This document shows, piece by piece, positions 35,846-43,215 of a stretch of DNA of 64,000 nt. The DNA is from Actinoplanes utahensis. Its GTDB lineage: Bacteria > Actinomycetota > Actinomycetes > Mycobacteriales > Micromonosporaceae. Each line of letters opens with the position of its first letter. Position 1 is the stretch's first letter. Location: positions 97,333 through 161,332 of the forward strand of contig NZ_BOMZ01000093.1 of NCBI RefSeq assembly GCF_016862455.1, written 5' to 3'. The position numbers and the translations under genes were made by a program. Below the pieces are notes generated by a model. That model searched no databases, was not told the DNA's origin, and saw only the letters and a list, made by a program, of their open reading frames with translations.

Positions 35846-36946
35846 CTAGGCCGGCTCGCGCTCGGCGGCTTCCGTGGAGTCCAGCTCGATGTCGTCGAGG
35901 ATCTCCGCGGCGAGGCCCTGCACCGCTGCGTCGCCGTCCCCGTCCAGCTTGCCGGGCCACACCGAGACGAAGACGTTGACGTTGGCCTTGCGGGCCCCAA
36001 GGAGAACACGGGCCGGGGTGGAGATGAAGAACGCCTCGTCGCCGAAGCCCGGCACCCGGACGTACGGGTAGTCGGAGGCGCGCTGATGCTCGTCGAACTC
36101 ATGGGTCGCCGCGGCGACGGCGCTCCGCTCCGCCTTCGGTTCATGGAGCCTGACCGTCAGTCTGATCGCTTCGAACGGCCCCACTCCGTCGGGGCTGAAA
36201 TCCCGCACCCATATGCAGCTCGAGTGCTGCAAAGTGCCGAAGTCGACATCCTGATCCTTGTCCAGTTGGCGGCTGCTCGCCGGCCAGTAGCGCTCCAGAC
36301 CGGCGGCGTCCAGCGCCGGGCAGCCCTCGCCGACGCGGGAGGCGATCGGCGTCCACGGCCACACCGCTCCCACGACCGCCGTCCGCACGCCGGTGGCCAG
36401 GACGACGGCGACGAGGGTCAGGCCGACGGCCAGGCCCCACCGTCGCGACCTCGCCGGCTGGACGGTGGCGCCGTGCTCGATCGCCCGCTGCCTCAGCTCG
36501 GACACTTCCCGGTCGAACCGCCGGTCGGGCAGCCAGCCCGCCCGGGGCGCGTAGAGGGTCACCGGCCCCCGGCTGGCGCGCTCGGAGACCCGCACCCGGC
36601 GGCCGGTCAGCCCCCAGGCGACCTGTATGCCCTTGACGTAGGGCCACAAGATCTCGTGGACCACCGCGCCGGGGCGTGGGCTGTCCGTCGAGGAGATCTC
36701 CATGTGCTTCCGCCTGCCCAGCGTGAGCCGGTACACGAACAGGGGCAGCACGAGCACGGCCCAGATCACGGCCGCGGGGGTGGACAGCTCCACGAACCAC
36801 TGGTATTCGACGGGTCCGGGCCGGGAGAACACCGTGACCACGACGAACACGGGCGGGATCAGCGCGCTCTCCACGAGGAGCTGGTCGAACGCCCATCGCC
36901 GGTGCCTGTGCAGCCGCAACGGCTCCTCGCTGGCAGTCGTACTCAT
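35846..36946 (-). CDS. membrane protein with a large outer domain
   Basis: Two hydrophobic helices near the N-terminus (FDQLLVESALIPPVFVVVTV and STPAAVIWAVLVLPLFVYRL), a cytoplasmic middle region of about 90 residues, a third helix (WGLAVGLTLVAVVLATGVRT) and a C-terminal domain of about 165 residues. The latter has two cysteines (EGCPALDA and SSCIWVRD) and ends with an acidic tail. The outer domain resembles DUF3558-like sensor domains of actinobacteria only in general style. ATG at 36946. Confidence 0.72.
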   Translation of the reverse strand: MSTTASEEPLRLHRHRRWAFDQLLVESALIPPVFVVVTVFSRPGPVEYQWFVELSTPAAVIWAVLVLPLFVYRLTLGRRKHMEISSTDSPRPGAVVHEILWPYVKGIQVAWGLTGRRVRVSERASRGPVTLYAPRAGWLPDRRFDREVSELRQRAIEHGATVQPARSRRWGLAVGLTLVAVVLATGVRTAVVGAVWPWTPIASRVGEGCPALDAAGLERYWPASSRQLDKDQDVDFGTLQHSSCIWVRDFSPDGVGPFEAIRLTVRLHEPKAERSAVAAATHEFDEHQRASDYPYVRVPGFGDEAFFISTPARVLLGARKANVNVFVSVWPGKLDGDGDAAVQGLAAEILDDIELDSTEAAEREPA

Positions 36947-37020
36947 CCCGGCGTGTGGTCCTTCCCGTCCAGGCACCCCTGTCGATGAACTGGGCCGCCC
37001 AGGTTACGGCATCCGGGGTA

Positions 37021-37180
37021 GGCGCCGAGACGGCAGTGCCGACCAGCCGGGGGTCACCGGGACGGGCATGCATGACCCGCACCCGGATGGATGGTCGTGA
37101 GGGGACACCCGCCGTGGCCGCCGCGAGGCACGGGACGTTGCGTGGCCCGTACCGAAGCATGGTGGAAGAGAAGCGCCGCG
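37021..37180 (-). repeat. dispersed ~140-bp repeat, copy C2 (inverted)
   Basis: Read on the minus strand this is the same element as at 14118 and 37993: it opens with a TTCTCTTCCACCATG-like segment, then CGGTACGGGCCACG, GCCTCGCGGCGGCCACGG, GGTGCGGGTCATGCATGCCC and CCCCCGGCTGGT. Its last part (37021-37053) matches the left arm of the 58-bp palindrome at about 26 of 33 positions by eye, but here no inverted arm follows. It lies between divergent genes. Confidence 0.75.
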
Positions 37181-37223
37181 GACCGGAAGCGGACAACCGC
37201 CGCAACGGGGTTACGGTCAGTCG

Positions 37224-37751
37224 ATGAACGAGGGCCTTGCGGAGCTGGCGACGCTGCTGCGGGAACGTGACGGTATCGAGAAGAGGATCGCCGACATGAC
37301 CGGACGGTCCGCGCGGCAGGGTGATGTCGGTGAGTTCATCGCTGCCGAGGTCTTCGGCATCGAGCTCGCCCGGAACGCGGTGCAGGCCGGCCATGACGGC
37401 TGGTTCCGGTCCGGGCCGCTGCGTGACCGTTCGGTCAATGTGAAGGCCTACACCAGCCTGGCCGACGGCATCGACATCAGCCCCCATCCGTGCGACTACT
37501 ACCTCGTTCTGGACGCCGGCCGGAGAACCGGGAGCGGGGTGCGGCATCACCGCTGGCGGATCACGGAGGTGCTTCTCTTCGACGCGCGGCGGCTGCTCGC
37601 CGAATTCGCCGCCCGCGGAGTGAAGGTCGGCTATGCGACCAGCCTGCGAGTGGCGGATCGCGCCGCCGCCCGGCTCTACCCCACGAGCGGGCCCGGTGCG
37701 CTGCTGGATCTCACCGTGGAACAGCGGGCCGCGCTGGACCTGTTCGCCTGA
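37224..37751 (+). CDS. hypothetical protein, possible PD-(D/E)XK-like fold
   Basis: The 175 residues start with a helix (LAELATLLRERDGIEKRIAD), followed by GRSARQGDVGEFIAAEVFGI (Glu37), a GHDGW (Asp58) and SVNVKAY (Lys74). The spacing of Glu, Asp and xxK resembles the core of restriction-endonuclease-like folds as seen in some DUFs of restriction loci, but the ExK is NVK here, so it may be inactive or unrelated. No partner methyltransferase is nearby. Confidence 0.65.
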   Translation: MNEGLAELATLLRERDGIEKRIADMTGRSARQGDVGEFIAAEVFGIELARNAVQAGHDGWFRSGPLRDRSVNVKAYTSLADGIDISPHPCDYYLVLDAGRRTGSGVRHHRWRITEVLLFDARRLLAEFAARGVKVGYATSLRVADRAAARLYPTSGPGALLDLTVEQRAALDLFA

Positions 37752-37773
37752 TGCGCCGAGCGGCCCCGGCGGA

Positions 37774-37899
37774 TCAGAAGGTACGCCAGGCCGGCCGGGC
37801 GGCGGCCGCGGCCAGGAGCAGGACGAAGTCCTTCTTCGCGCCGGAGTAGAGGTAGAAGACCGCGAGCAGGGCAGCGAGAACCCAGTAGACGATGTGCAT
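37774..37899 (-). pseudogene. 41-codon remnant of a DoxX-family gene
   Basis: The start MHIVYWVLAALLAVFYLYSG followed by AKK is the first membrane helix of DoxX-type proteins, with a good ribosome-binding site (GGGGAAGG, seven bases upstream). It then switches to DFVLLLAAAAARPAWRTF and stops, whereas DoxX proteins have about 120 residues and four helices. An internal deletion is the simplest reading. Expression as a one- or two-helix microprotein is still possible. Confidence 0.6.
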
Positions 37900-37992
37900 G
37901 AGACGGCCTTCCCCGATGGGTTACCAGGGGTGCGCCGCCCCCGCGACCGCCGGCAGTCTCCGCCCTGATGACGGTCCACTCCAGCCGGGTTC

Positions 37993-38130
37993 AGCCGCGG
38001 CGGTTCTCGAACACCATGATCCGGTACGGGCCACGGAGCGTCCCGTGCCTCGCGGCGGCCACGGCAGGCGTCCCCTCCCGGACATCCCCCGGTGCGGGTC
38101 ATGCATGCCCGTCCCGGTCGCCCCCGCTAG
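37993..38130 (+). repeat. dispersed ~140-bp repeat, copy C3
   Basis: Same core as the copies at 14118 and 37021: TTCTCGAACACCATGATCCG, GTACGGGCCACG, TGCCTCGCGGCGGCCACGGC, GGTGCGGGTCATGCATGCCC. It lacks the palindrome-like end: after CCCCCGCTAGC the similarity stops. It lies 813 bp from C2 in the opposite orientation, so the two could pair or recombine across the genes between them. Confidence 0.75.
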
Positions 38131-38135
38131 CCGCG

Positions 38136-38528
38136 TCAACGCGGCGGCACGTCCGGTGGGGGCGGACCCGTCGGAGGCGGGGACGAGGGCGGGACAGGCG
38201 GATACCCGCCGGGCGGTGGGTAGTAGCCCGGCGGAGGCGGGCTGTCGGGCGGTGGGTAGTAGCCCGGGGGCGGCTGACTGCCGGGCGGGGGCTGACCACC
38301 GGGCGGTGGGTAGTAGCCGGGCGGCGTCTGACTGCCGGGCGGAGGGGGGTAGGAGCCGAAGCTCTGGCGGGCGGCCCGGTTGCGGGACGACCGGACGGCC
38401 AGGACGATCGCGCCCACGATGCCGCCGACGATCAGGAGGCAGCAGAGGATCCGGCCGGTCAGGTAGCCGAGGTTGCGCGCCACGTCCTCACTGCGGTCCA
38501 CCGCCAGGATGACGGTCTGCCAGTTCAT
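38136..38528 (-). CDS. single-pass membrane protein with proline-tyrosine repeats
   Basis: The 130 residues have an N-terminal cytoplasmic or outer segment, one helix (ILCCLLIVGGIVGAIVLAVR) and a C-terminal tail made of PPPGYYPPPG-like repeats (four clear PGYYPPP units) with PPGS spacers. Such tails are intrinsically disordered and can bind SH3- or WW-like surfaces or cell-wall partners. No family recognised. Confidence 0.7.
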   Translation of the reverse strand: MNWQTVILAVDRSEDVARNLGYLTGRILCCLLIVGGIVGAIVLAVRSSRNRAARQSFGSYPPPPGSQTPPGYYPPPGGQPPPGSQPPPGYYPPPDSPPPPGYYPPPGGYPPVPPSSPPPTGPPPPDVPPR

Positions 38529-38678
38529 CGCCGCTCCTCCCTGGGATCCGGGCCGTCGGGCCGGCTCAGATTACCCGAACGTCTCGATCGCGCTCGTTGT
38601 CTCATGTCACCGCGGCGGCGTCCCGTCCGGTGTCGACACACGGCGACGCTATCGGAGGGGTACGACATTTCGTCAGCG

Positions 38679-38825
38679 TCAGGTCGCGGCGGACCGGATG
38701 CCGATGGCGGCGGGGGCGTGGGCCCCGGCGGTGACCAGTCGGGTGATCAGGTCGGCGTACACCTTCTCGTCGAGCTGGTCGTCGCGCAGCGGGGTGAGCG
38801 GGAACGCGCTCAGGCCGGTGAACAC
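38679..38825 (-). pseudogene. 48-codon remnant of a DapA-family (dihydrodipicolinate-synthase-like) gene
   Basis: The start FTGLSAFPLTPLRDDQLDEK followed by VYADLITRLVTAGA is the opening of DapA/NanA-type lyases. At the point where the GALGSTGE phosphate-binding loop should come, the frame turns into HAPAAIGIRSAAT and stops. A TAGGAG ribosome-binding site precedes the GTG at 38825. Family members have about 290-300 residues, so most of the gene is gone. Confidence 0.65.
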
Positions 38826-38834
38826 TTCCGGCTC

Positions 38835-39608
38835 CTAACGGTCGAGGCGGACCACCAGCGGGCGATGGTCCGAGACGGGCGCGTGCGGGGTGCGGACCTG
38901 CACCACCCGGCCGAGGTGGCCGGCGGAGCGCGGGTCGGCGAGCACATGGTCGAGCTGGGTCTTCGGCGACGGGCTGGGGAAGGTGGCGGCCCGGGCGAGG
39001 GACCGCCAGCCGGTGAAGGCGCGGACCGGCCCGGAGGGCATGTTCAGGTCGCCGAGCAGGACTCGCGGGCCGGGCAGGGCGCGGAGGGCACGGACGGCGG
39101 CGCGCAGCTGGCGCACGTTCCAGCCGGGTACGAACGACAGGTGCGTGGTGCCGACGGTGAGCGGCCCGTCCGGGGTGTCGAGGACGGCGGCGAGCAGCAC
39201 CCGGGGTTCGTCGCGCAGCAGCAGCAGGCCGCCGTCGGGCACGTACACCGGGGAGCGGACCGGCGCGGCGGGCAGCGAGGTGACCTGCCAGCGCACCACC
39301 GGGTAGCGGCTGACGAGGGCGATCCCGTACTGCGGATGGGCGATGTCGGCGCCGGAGTGCCAGGGTTCCCAGCGTTCGCCGGGGGTGCCGACGACGGCCG
39401 CGGCGAACCGGTGGGTGGTGGCGCCGAGGGCGTCGGCGGCCAGGGCGGCCAGGTCGAGCAGGCCGCTGCGCGGCTGGGCCCGGTCCACCTCCTGCAATCC
39501 CAGGACGTCGGCGTCGAGGTCGGCGATGGCGGCGTGGATCCGGTCGGCGTGTACGGTGCCGTCGGACAGCGATCTGCCGTGCAACAGGTTGAAGGTGGCC
39601 AGGCGCAC
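38835..39608 (-). CDS. endonuclease/exonuclease/phosphatase (EEP) family protein
   Basis: The 257 residues show the DNase-I-like fold: RLATFNLLHGRS, the metal Glu in VLGLQEVDRAQPRSG, the GTTHLSFVPGWNVRQLRA segment, VLLGDLNMPSG with Asp and Asn, and the C-terminal HAPVSDHRPLVVRL with the SDH catalytic pair. No signal peptide, so an intracellular phosphodiesterase or phosphatase. The start is GTG at 39608. Confidence 0.9.
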   Translation of the reverse strand: MRLATFNLLHGRSLSDGTVHADRIHAAIADLDADVLGLQEVDRAQPRSGLLDLAALAADALGATTHRFAAAVVGTPGERWEPWHSGADIAHPQYGIALVSRYPVVRWQVTSLPAAPVRSPVYVPDGGLLLLRDEPRVLLAAVLDTPDGPLTVGTTHLSFVPGWNVRQLRAAVRALRALPGPRVLLGDLNMPSGPVRAFTGWRSLARAATFPSPSPKTQLDHVLADPRSAGHLGRVVQVRTPHAPVSDHRPLVVRLDR

Positions 39609-39638
39609 GAGCCGACCCTAGCCAACGGGAAGAGTGGG

Positions 39639-39731
39639 ATGTTCGTCAAGGCGTTGTTGTGCCTCGCATTACTGTTCATCGCGGGCGCCGTGTTCGGCAT
39701 CTGGCTGCAGAAGCAGCGGCGCGGCCGATGA
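39639..39731 (+). CDS. 30-residue membrane microprotein
   Basis: MFVKALLCLALLFIAGAVFG followed by IWLQKQRRGR: one hydrophobic helix with a basic end. Its stop overlaps the ATG of the TSUP-family exporter by ATGA, the coupling expected of a translated gene. It may be an accessory subunit or simply a translational coupler. Confidence 0.55.
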   Translation: MFVKALLCLALLFIAGAVFGIWLQKQRRGR

Positions 39732-40489
39732 TCGCGACACTGCTGGTGGCGGCGCTGGCCGCCGGGTGGGTGGACGCGGTCGTCGGCGGGGGCGGGCTGC
39801 TGTTGCTGCCGGCGCTGCTGGTGGCGGCGCCCCAGTTGCATCCGGCGACGGCGCTGGGCACCAACAAGCTGGCGGCGATCTGCGGGACGAGCACGGCGGC
39901 GGTGGCGTACGCGCGCCGCACGAAGATCGACTGGGGGGTGGCGGGCCCGGCCGCCGCGCTGGCGCTGGTGTGTTCCGGTTGCGGGGCGGCGCTGGCCGGG
40001 GCGATCCCGGCGACCGCGTACCGGCCGGTGATCATCGGCATCCTGGTGGCGGTGGCGGTGTTCGTGACCGTACGCCCGCAGATGGGGTTGGTCGAGCAGC
40101 CGGAGAAACGCACCACCGCACGCCGCGGGATCGCCGTGGCCGTGGCGGGCGGCCTGATCGCCGCCTATGACGGCCTGATCGGCCCGGGCACCGGCACGTT
40201 CCTGGTGCTGGCGTTCACCACGCTGATCGGCGCGGACTTCGTGCACGGCTCCGCCATGGCCAAGATCGTCAACACGGCGACGAACCTGGGCGCGCTCGTC
40301 GTGTTCGCCGCGACCGGGCATGTGGCCTGGATGCTCGGGGCGGGCATGGCGGTGTGCAACGTGATCGGGGCGCTGATCGGCGCGCGGATGGCGTTGCGGC
40401 GCGGCGCCGGCTTCGTACGGATCATCCTGCTGGTGGTGGTCCTGGCGCTGATCGCCCGGCTCGGGTACCTGCACTGGCAGGAATCCTGA
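39728..40489 (+). CDS. TSUP-family (TauE/SafE) membrane transporter
   Basis: The 253 residues form about 8 helices in two related halves, each with the family motif: GWVDAVVGGGGLLLLPALLV with ALGTNKLAAICGTSTAAVAY near the start, and AYDGLIGPGTGTFLVLAF with AMAKIVNTATNLGALVVF in the second half. TSUP proteins carry sulfonates, sulfite or related anions. The start overlaps a microprotein gene. Confidence 0.92.
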   Translation: MIATLLVAALAAGWVDAVVGGGGLLLLPALLVAAPQLHPATALGTNKLAAICGTSTAAVAYARRTKIDWGVAGPAAALALVCSGCGAALAGAIPATAYRPVIIGILVAVAVFVTVRPQMGLVEQPEKRTTARRGIAVAVAGGLIAAYDGLIGPGTGTFLVLAFTTLIGADFVHGSAMAKIVNTATNLGALVVFAATGHVAWMLGAGMAVCNVIGALIGARMALRRGAGFVRIILLVVVLALIARLGYLHWQES

Positions 40490-40506
40490 CCGGGAACAAT
40501 GGCGGC

Positions 40507-40980
40507 ATGAGCGAGGATCTTCAGAAGCTGATCGCCACCATCGAGGAGCAGGAACAGCGCCTGGTCTTCACCAGGTTCACCGAGACCGACGCGTGGGAGC
40601 TGGGCAGCCTACTGGTGCGCCTGGCCGCCGAGCGGGAGCTGCCGGTGGCCGTGGACATCCGCCGGGGCGAGCAGCAGCTGTTCCACGCCGCGCTGGCCGG
40701 TTCCAGCGCCGACAACGACGCGTGGATCGAGCGCAAGGTGCGGGTGGTGTACCGGTACGCCGCCTCGTCGTACCTGGTCGGCCGGCGGTTGGCCGCCAAG
40801 GGCCGGCAGCTGGACGCCTCCCAGGGTGTCGACCCGGCGTTGTACGCGGCGCACGGCGGCGCGTTCCCGGTCCGTGTCCCCGGCGCCGGGGTGATCGGTG
40901 TGGTGACCGTGTCCGGTCTGCCGCAGGCCGACGATCACGCCCTGGTCGTCGAGGCGATCGAGACGTTCCTGGCCGGCTGA
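40507..40980 (+). CDS. UPF0303 / HbpS-like heme-binding-fold protein
   Basis: This 157-residue protein has the GlcG/HbpS-like fold of the UPF0303 family: LGSLLVRLAAERELPVAVDI, GSSADNDAWIERKVRVVYRY and AHGGAFPVRVPGAGVIGVVT followed by SGLPQADDHALVVEAI. UPF0303 members are small cytoplasmic proteins without firm function; HbpS relatives bind heme. The ATG at 40507 is 17 bp after the TSUP gene, so co-transcription is likely. Confidence 0.88.
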   Translation: MSEDLQKLIATIEEQEQRLVFTRFTETDAWELGSLLVRLAAERELPVAVDIRRGEQQLFHAALAGSSADNDAWIERKVRVVYRYAASSYLVGRRLAAKGRQLDASQGVDPALYAAHGGAFPVRVPGAGVIGVVTVSGLPQADDHALVVEAIETFLAG

Positions 40981-41042
40981 CGGATCTGCTGTCGGCAGAC
41001 GCCGCTGGGCGTGTCGGTGTACGCCCGGGCAGGCTGGGCGGC

Positions 41043-42023
41043 ATGCGGATCCTGGTTCTGGGCGGTGGTGGTTTCGTGGGGCGCGCGGTCGCCGAGCTGG
41101 GTGTGGCGCGCGGCGACGACGTGACGGTCTTCCATCGGGGCAGGCGTGACCCGGTCGCCGGGACGCGGGTGCTGACCGGCGACCGGCTCGCCCCCGGCGG
41201 GCTGGCCGCGCTGCGCGACGGCACCTGGGACGTCGTGGTGGACACCTGGTCGGCCGACGCCGCGGCGGTGCGGGACGCGGCGGCTCTGCTGCGGGGCAGG
41301 GCGGGGCATTTCTCGTACGTGTCCAGCCGCTCCGTCTACCACTACGACGAGACGGCGCCGCCGTCGCCCGTCCCGGTGGCGGAGGACGCGCCGGTGGTCG
41401 CCGGCGACGTGCCCGGTTACGCCGGTGACAAGCTGCGCGGCGAGCGTGCGGCGGAGGCGTTCGGCGGCCCGCTGCTGCTGGCCCGCGCCGGTCTGATCGT
41501 CGGCCCGCACGAGGACATCGGCCGGTTGCCGTGGTGGCTGAACCGGCTGCGCCGCGGCGGCCCGACCCTGGCGCCGGGCCCGCGGACCCTGCCGGTGCAG
41601 TGGGTGGACGCCCGCGATCTGGCGGCCTTCCTGCTGGACGCGGGCGCCGCGGGGCACACCGGAGCGTTCAACGTGGTCAGCGAACCCGGCTTCACCACGA
41701 TCGGGGAGATCCTCGACACCGGCAACGAGATCACCGGCGGCCGGGCCGACCTGCGCTGGCTGGCGCCGGAGCGGATCCTCGCCGCCGGGGTGCGGCAGTG
41801 GACGGATCTGCCGATCTGGCTGGCGCCGGGCCCGCTGCACGGGTTCCTGCACGACGGCGACGTGAGCCGGGCGATCGCGGCGGGCCTGCGGTGCCGGCCG
41901 GCCCGCGAGACGATCGCCGACACGTGGGCGTGGCTGCGGTCCCTGCCGGGTGACGCCCCGGTGCGCCCGGACCGGCCTCCGGTGGGCCTGGACCCGGAGG
42001 TGGAGGCGAAACTGCTGGCATAG
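41043..42023 (+). CDS. NAD-dependent epimerase/dehydratase family protein
   Basis: An extended short-chain dehydrogenase: the NAD motif ILVLGGGGFVGRAVAELG is at residues 3-20, the active-site region reads FSYVSSRSVYHYDE, and QWVDARDLAAFLLDAGAAGH with FNVVSEPGFTTIGEIL lies in the substrate half. Members of this subgroup in actinobacteria are annotated as reductases without known substrate. ATG at 41043; 62 bp after the UPF0303 gene. Confidence 0.88.
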   Translation: MRILVLGGGGFVGRAVAELGVARGDDVTVFHRGRRDPVAGTRVLTGDRLAPGGLAALRDGTWDVVVDTWSADAAAVRDAAALLRGRAGHFSYVSSRSVYHYDETAPPSPVPVAEDAPVVAGDVPGYAGDKLRGERAAEAFGGPLLLARAGLIVGPHEDIGRLPWWLNRLRRGGPTLAPGPRTLPVQWVDARDLAAFLLDAGAAGHTGAFNVVSEPGFTTIGEILDTGNEITGGRADLRWLAPERILAAGVRQWTDLPIWLAPGPLHGFLHDGDVSRAIAAGLRCRPARETIADTWAWLRSLPGDAPVRPDRPPVGLDPEVEAKLLA

Positions 42024-42337
42024 CGGAACCGGCCGCCGCTTCCCGGCAATCACCTCGACACGGGTTTTGCGGGATTGTTACCGTTTCCCGCCTTTCCCGG
42101 CACCGCTCATCAGGTTTCCCCACGTCACGCGAGGGCGGCCGGATCGGCACCGACCACAGTGGAATTCCGGGGGCAGTTCTGTATTCCCAATGATCGATTC
42201 GTGTGCGATCGTGTTCGGGCACCGAGAGAGCGGCCTGCCTCCTTCCCGACCGGGCCGGGGACCGCGGGTACGCGTTTCTCACCGGACAGAGGCCTGTGCC
42301 CGCCCGTCTGTCCGCACACGTCCGTTCGGGGGTCGTC
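42024..42337. other. 314-bp intergenic region, no gene seen
   Basis: The first half is less GC-rich than its surroundings (GGGATTGTTACCGTTTCC around 42069) and probably holds the promoter of the GPP34 gene. I find no convincing ORF, hairpin or repeat in it. Confidence 0.5.
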
Positions 42338-43171
42338 ATGCCTTACCCGGATCATCCGGGTCAACACCGGCAGGGTGCCGTCGCTCGTCACGCCGCCCCA
42401 CCCGACCGGTTCCCCACCGGCGGCGGCCAGGCCTGGTCGGCGCCTCCGCACCCGCCGGCCGCACCTCACCAGCCGGGTCCCGGCCAGCCCTCGCACGTGC
42501 CGTCCACGCCGCAGCAGCCGGGTCCCGCCCGGGCCCCGGACGAGCCCTGGCCGCGGATCGCCGACGACCTGTACTGGCTCGCCCACAACGACCACGCGAA
42601 GCTCGTCGTGGACACCGAGCTCATCGGCCTCGGCCTGGCCTGCGCCGTGCTCAGCGAACTCGCCTGGACCCGATGGATCGACGTCCACCACGACCTGCTG
42701 ATCGTCGTCGGCCGGCAGCCGCCCCCGAACACGCTCGCCCGTGAGGTCTGGGAGCAGCTCTGCGCCGAACCGGCGCCGGTGCCGGTGCCGGACTGGCTCC
42801 GCGTTCTGGCGCCCGGCGCCGTCGACGGGGTGGCCCGCCGCATGGTCCAGTCCGGCGACCTGGAAGCGACCACCCGCACCCGGTTGCTCCGAGGTCCGGT
42901 CACGGTCTACCGGCCCACCGACATGAACGCCTTCTACTGGCCGACCGCGCGCCTGAACAACAGCATCGAGACCGGCCGCCCGCTGGCCGAGATCGACCGG
43001 GTTCTGGTCGGCCTGTGCGTGGCCACCGGCGTGCATCACCACGTTCTCAACAAGACACCCGCCAGCCTGGTCGAACGTCTGCGGCACGCCGCTTTCACCA
43101 CCCGTCAGCCGATCCCGCGGCTGCTGCGCCATCTCGAAACCGTCACCGCCGCCGCCGTGGCGATCCGCTGA
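42338..43171 (+). CDS. GPP34 (GOLPH3-like) family protein
   Basis: The first 65 residues are a Pro/Gln/His-rich disordered leader. Then follows the GPP34 fold: IADDLYWLAHNDHAKLVVDT, GLGLACAVLSELAWTRWIDV, the phosphoinositide-site-like ARRMVQSGDLEATTRTRLLR and a C-terminal helix bundle. Yeast and human GOLPH3 bind PI4P at the Golgi; bacterial versions are common in actinomycetes, often near conservon genes, with unknown ligands. ATG at 42338 preceded by a G-run. Confidence 0.9.
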   Translation: MPYPDHPGQHRQGAVARHAAPPDRFPTGGGQAWSAPPHPPAAPHQPGPGQPSHVPSTPQQPGPARAPDEPWPRIADDLYWLAHNDHAKLVVDTELIGLGLACAVLSELAWTRWIDVHHDLLIVVGRQPPPNTLAREVWEQLCAEPAPVPVPDWLRVLAPGAVDGVARRMVQSGDLEATTRTRLLRGPVTVYRPTDMNAFYWPTARLNNSIETGRPLAEIDRVLVGLCVATGVHHHVLNKTPASLVERLRHAAFTTRQPIPRLLRHLETVTAAAVAIR

Positions 43172-43215
43172 GATCGTCCATCCGGCACTCACCCCCGCGC
43201 ATCAGGAGTAGATCC

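Noticed and set aside
36141..38102. A 653-codon minus-strand frame
   Set aside because: It spans two divergent genes and two repeat copies; only its position over the repeats gives it apparent repeated peptides.
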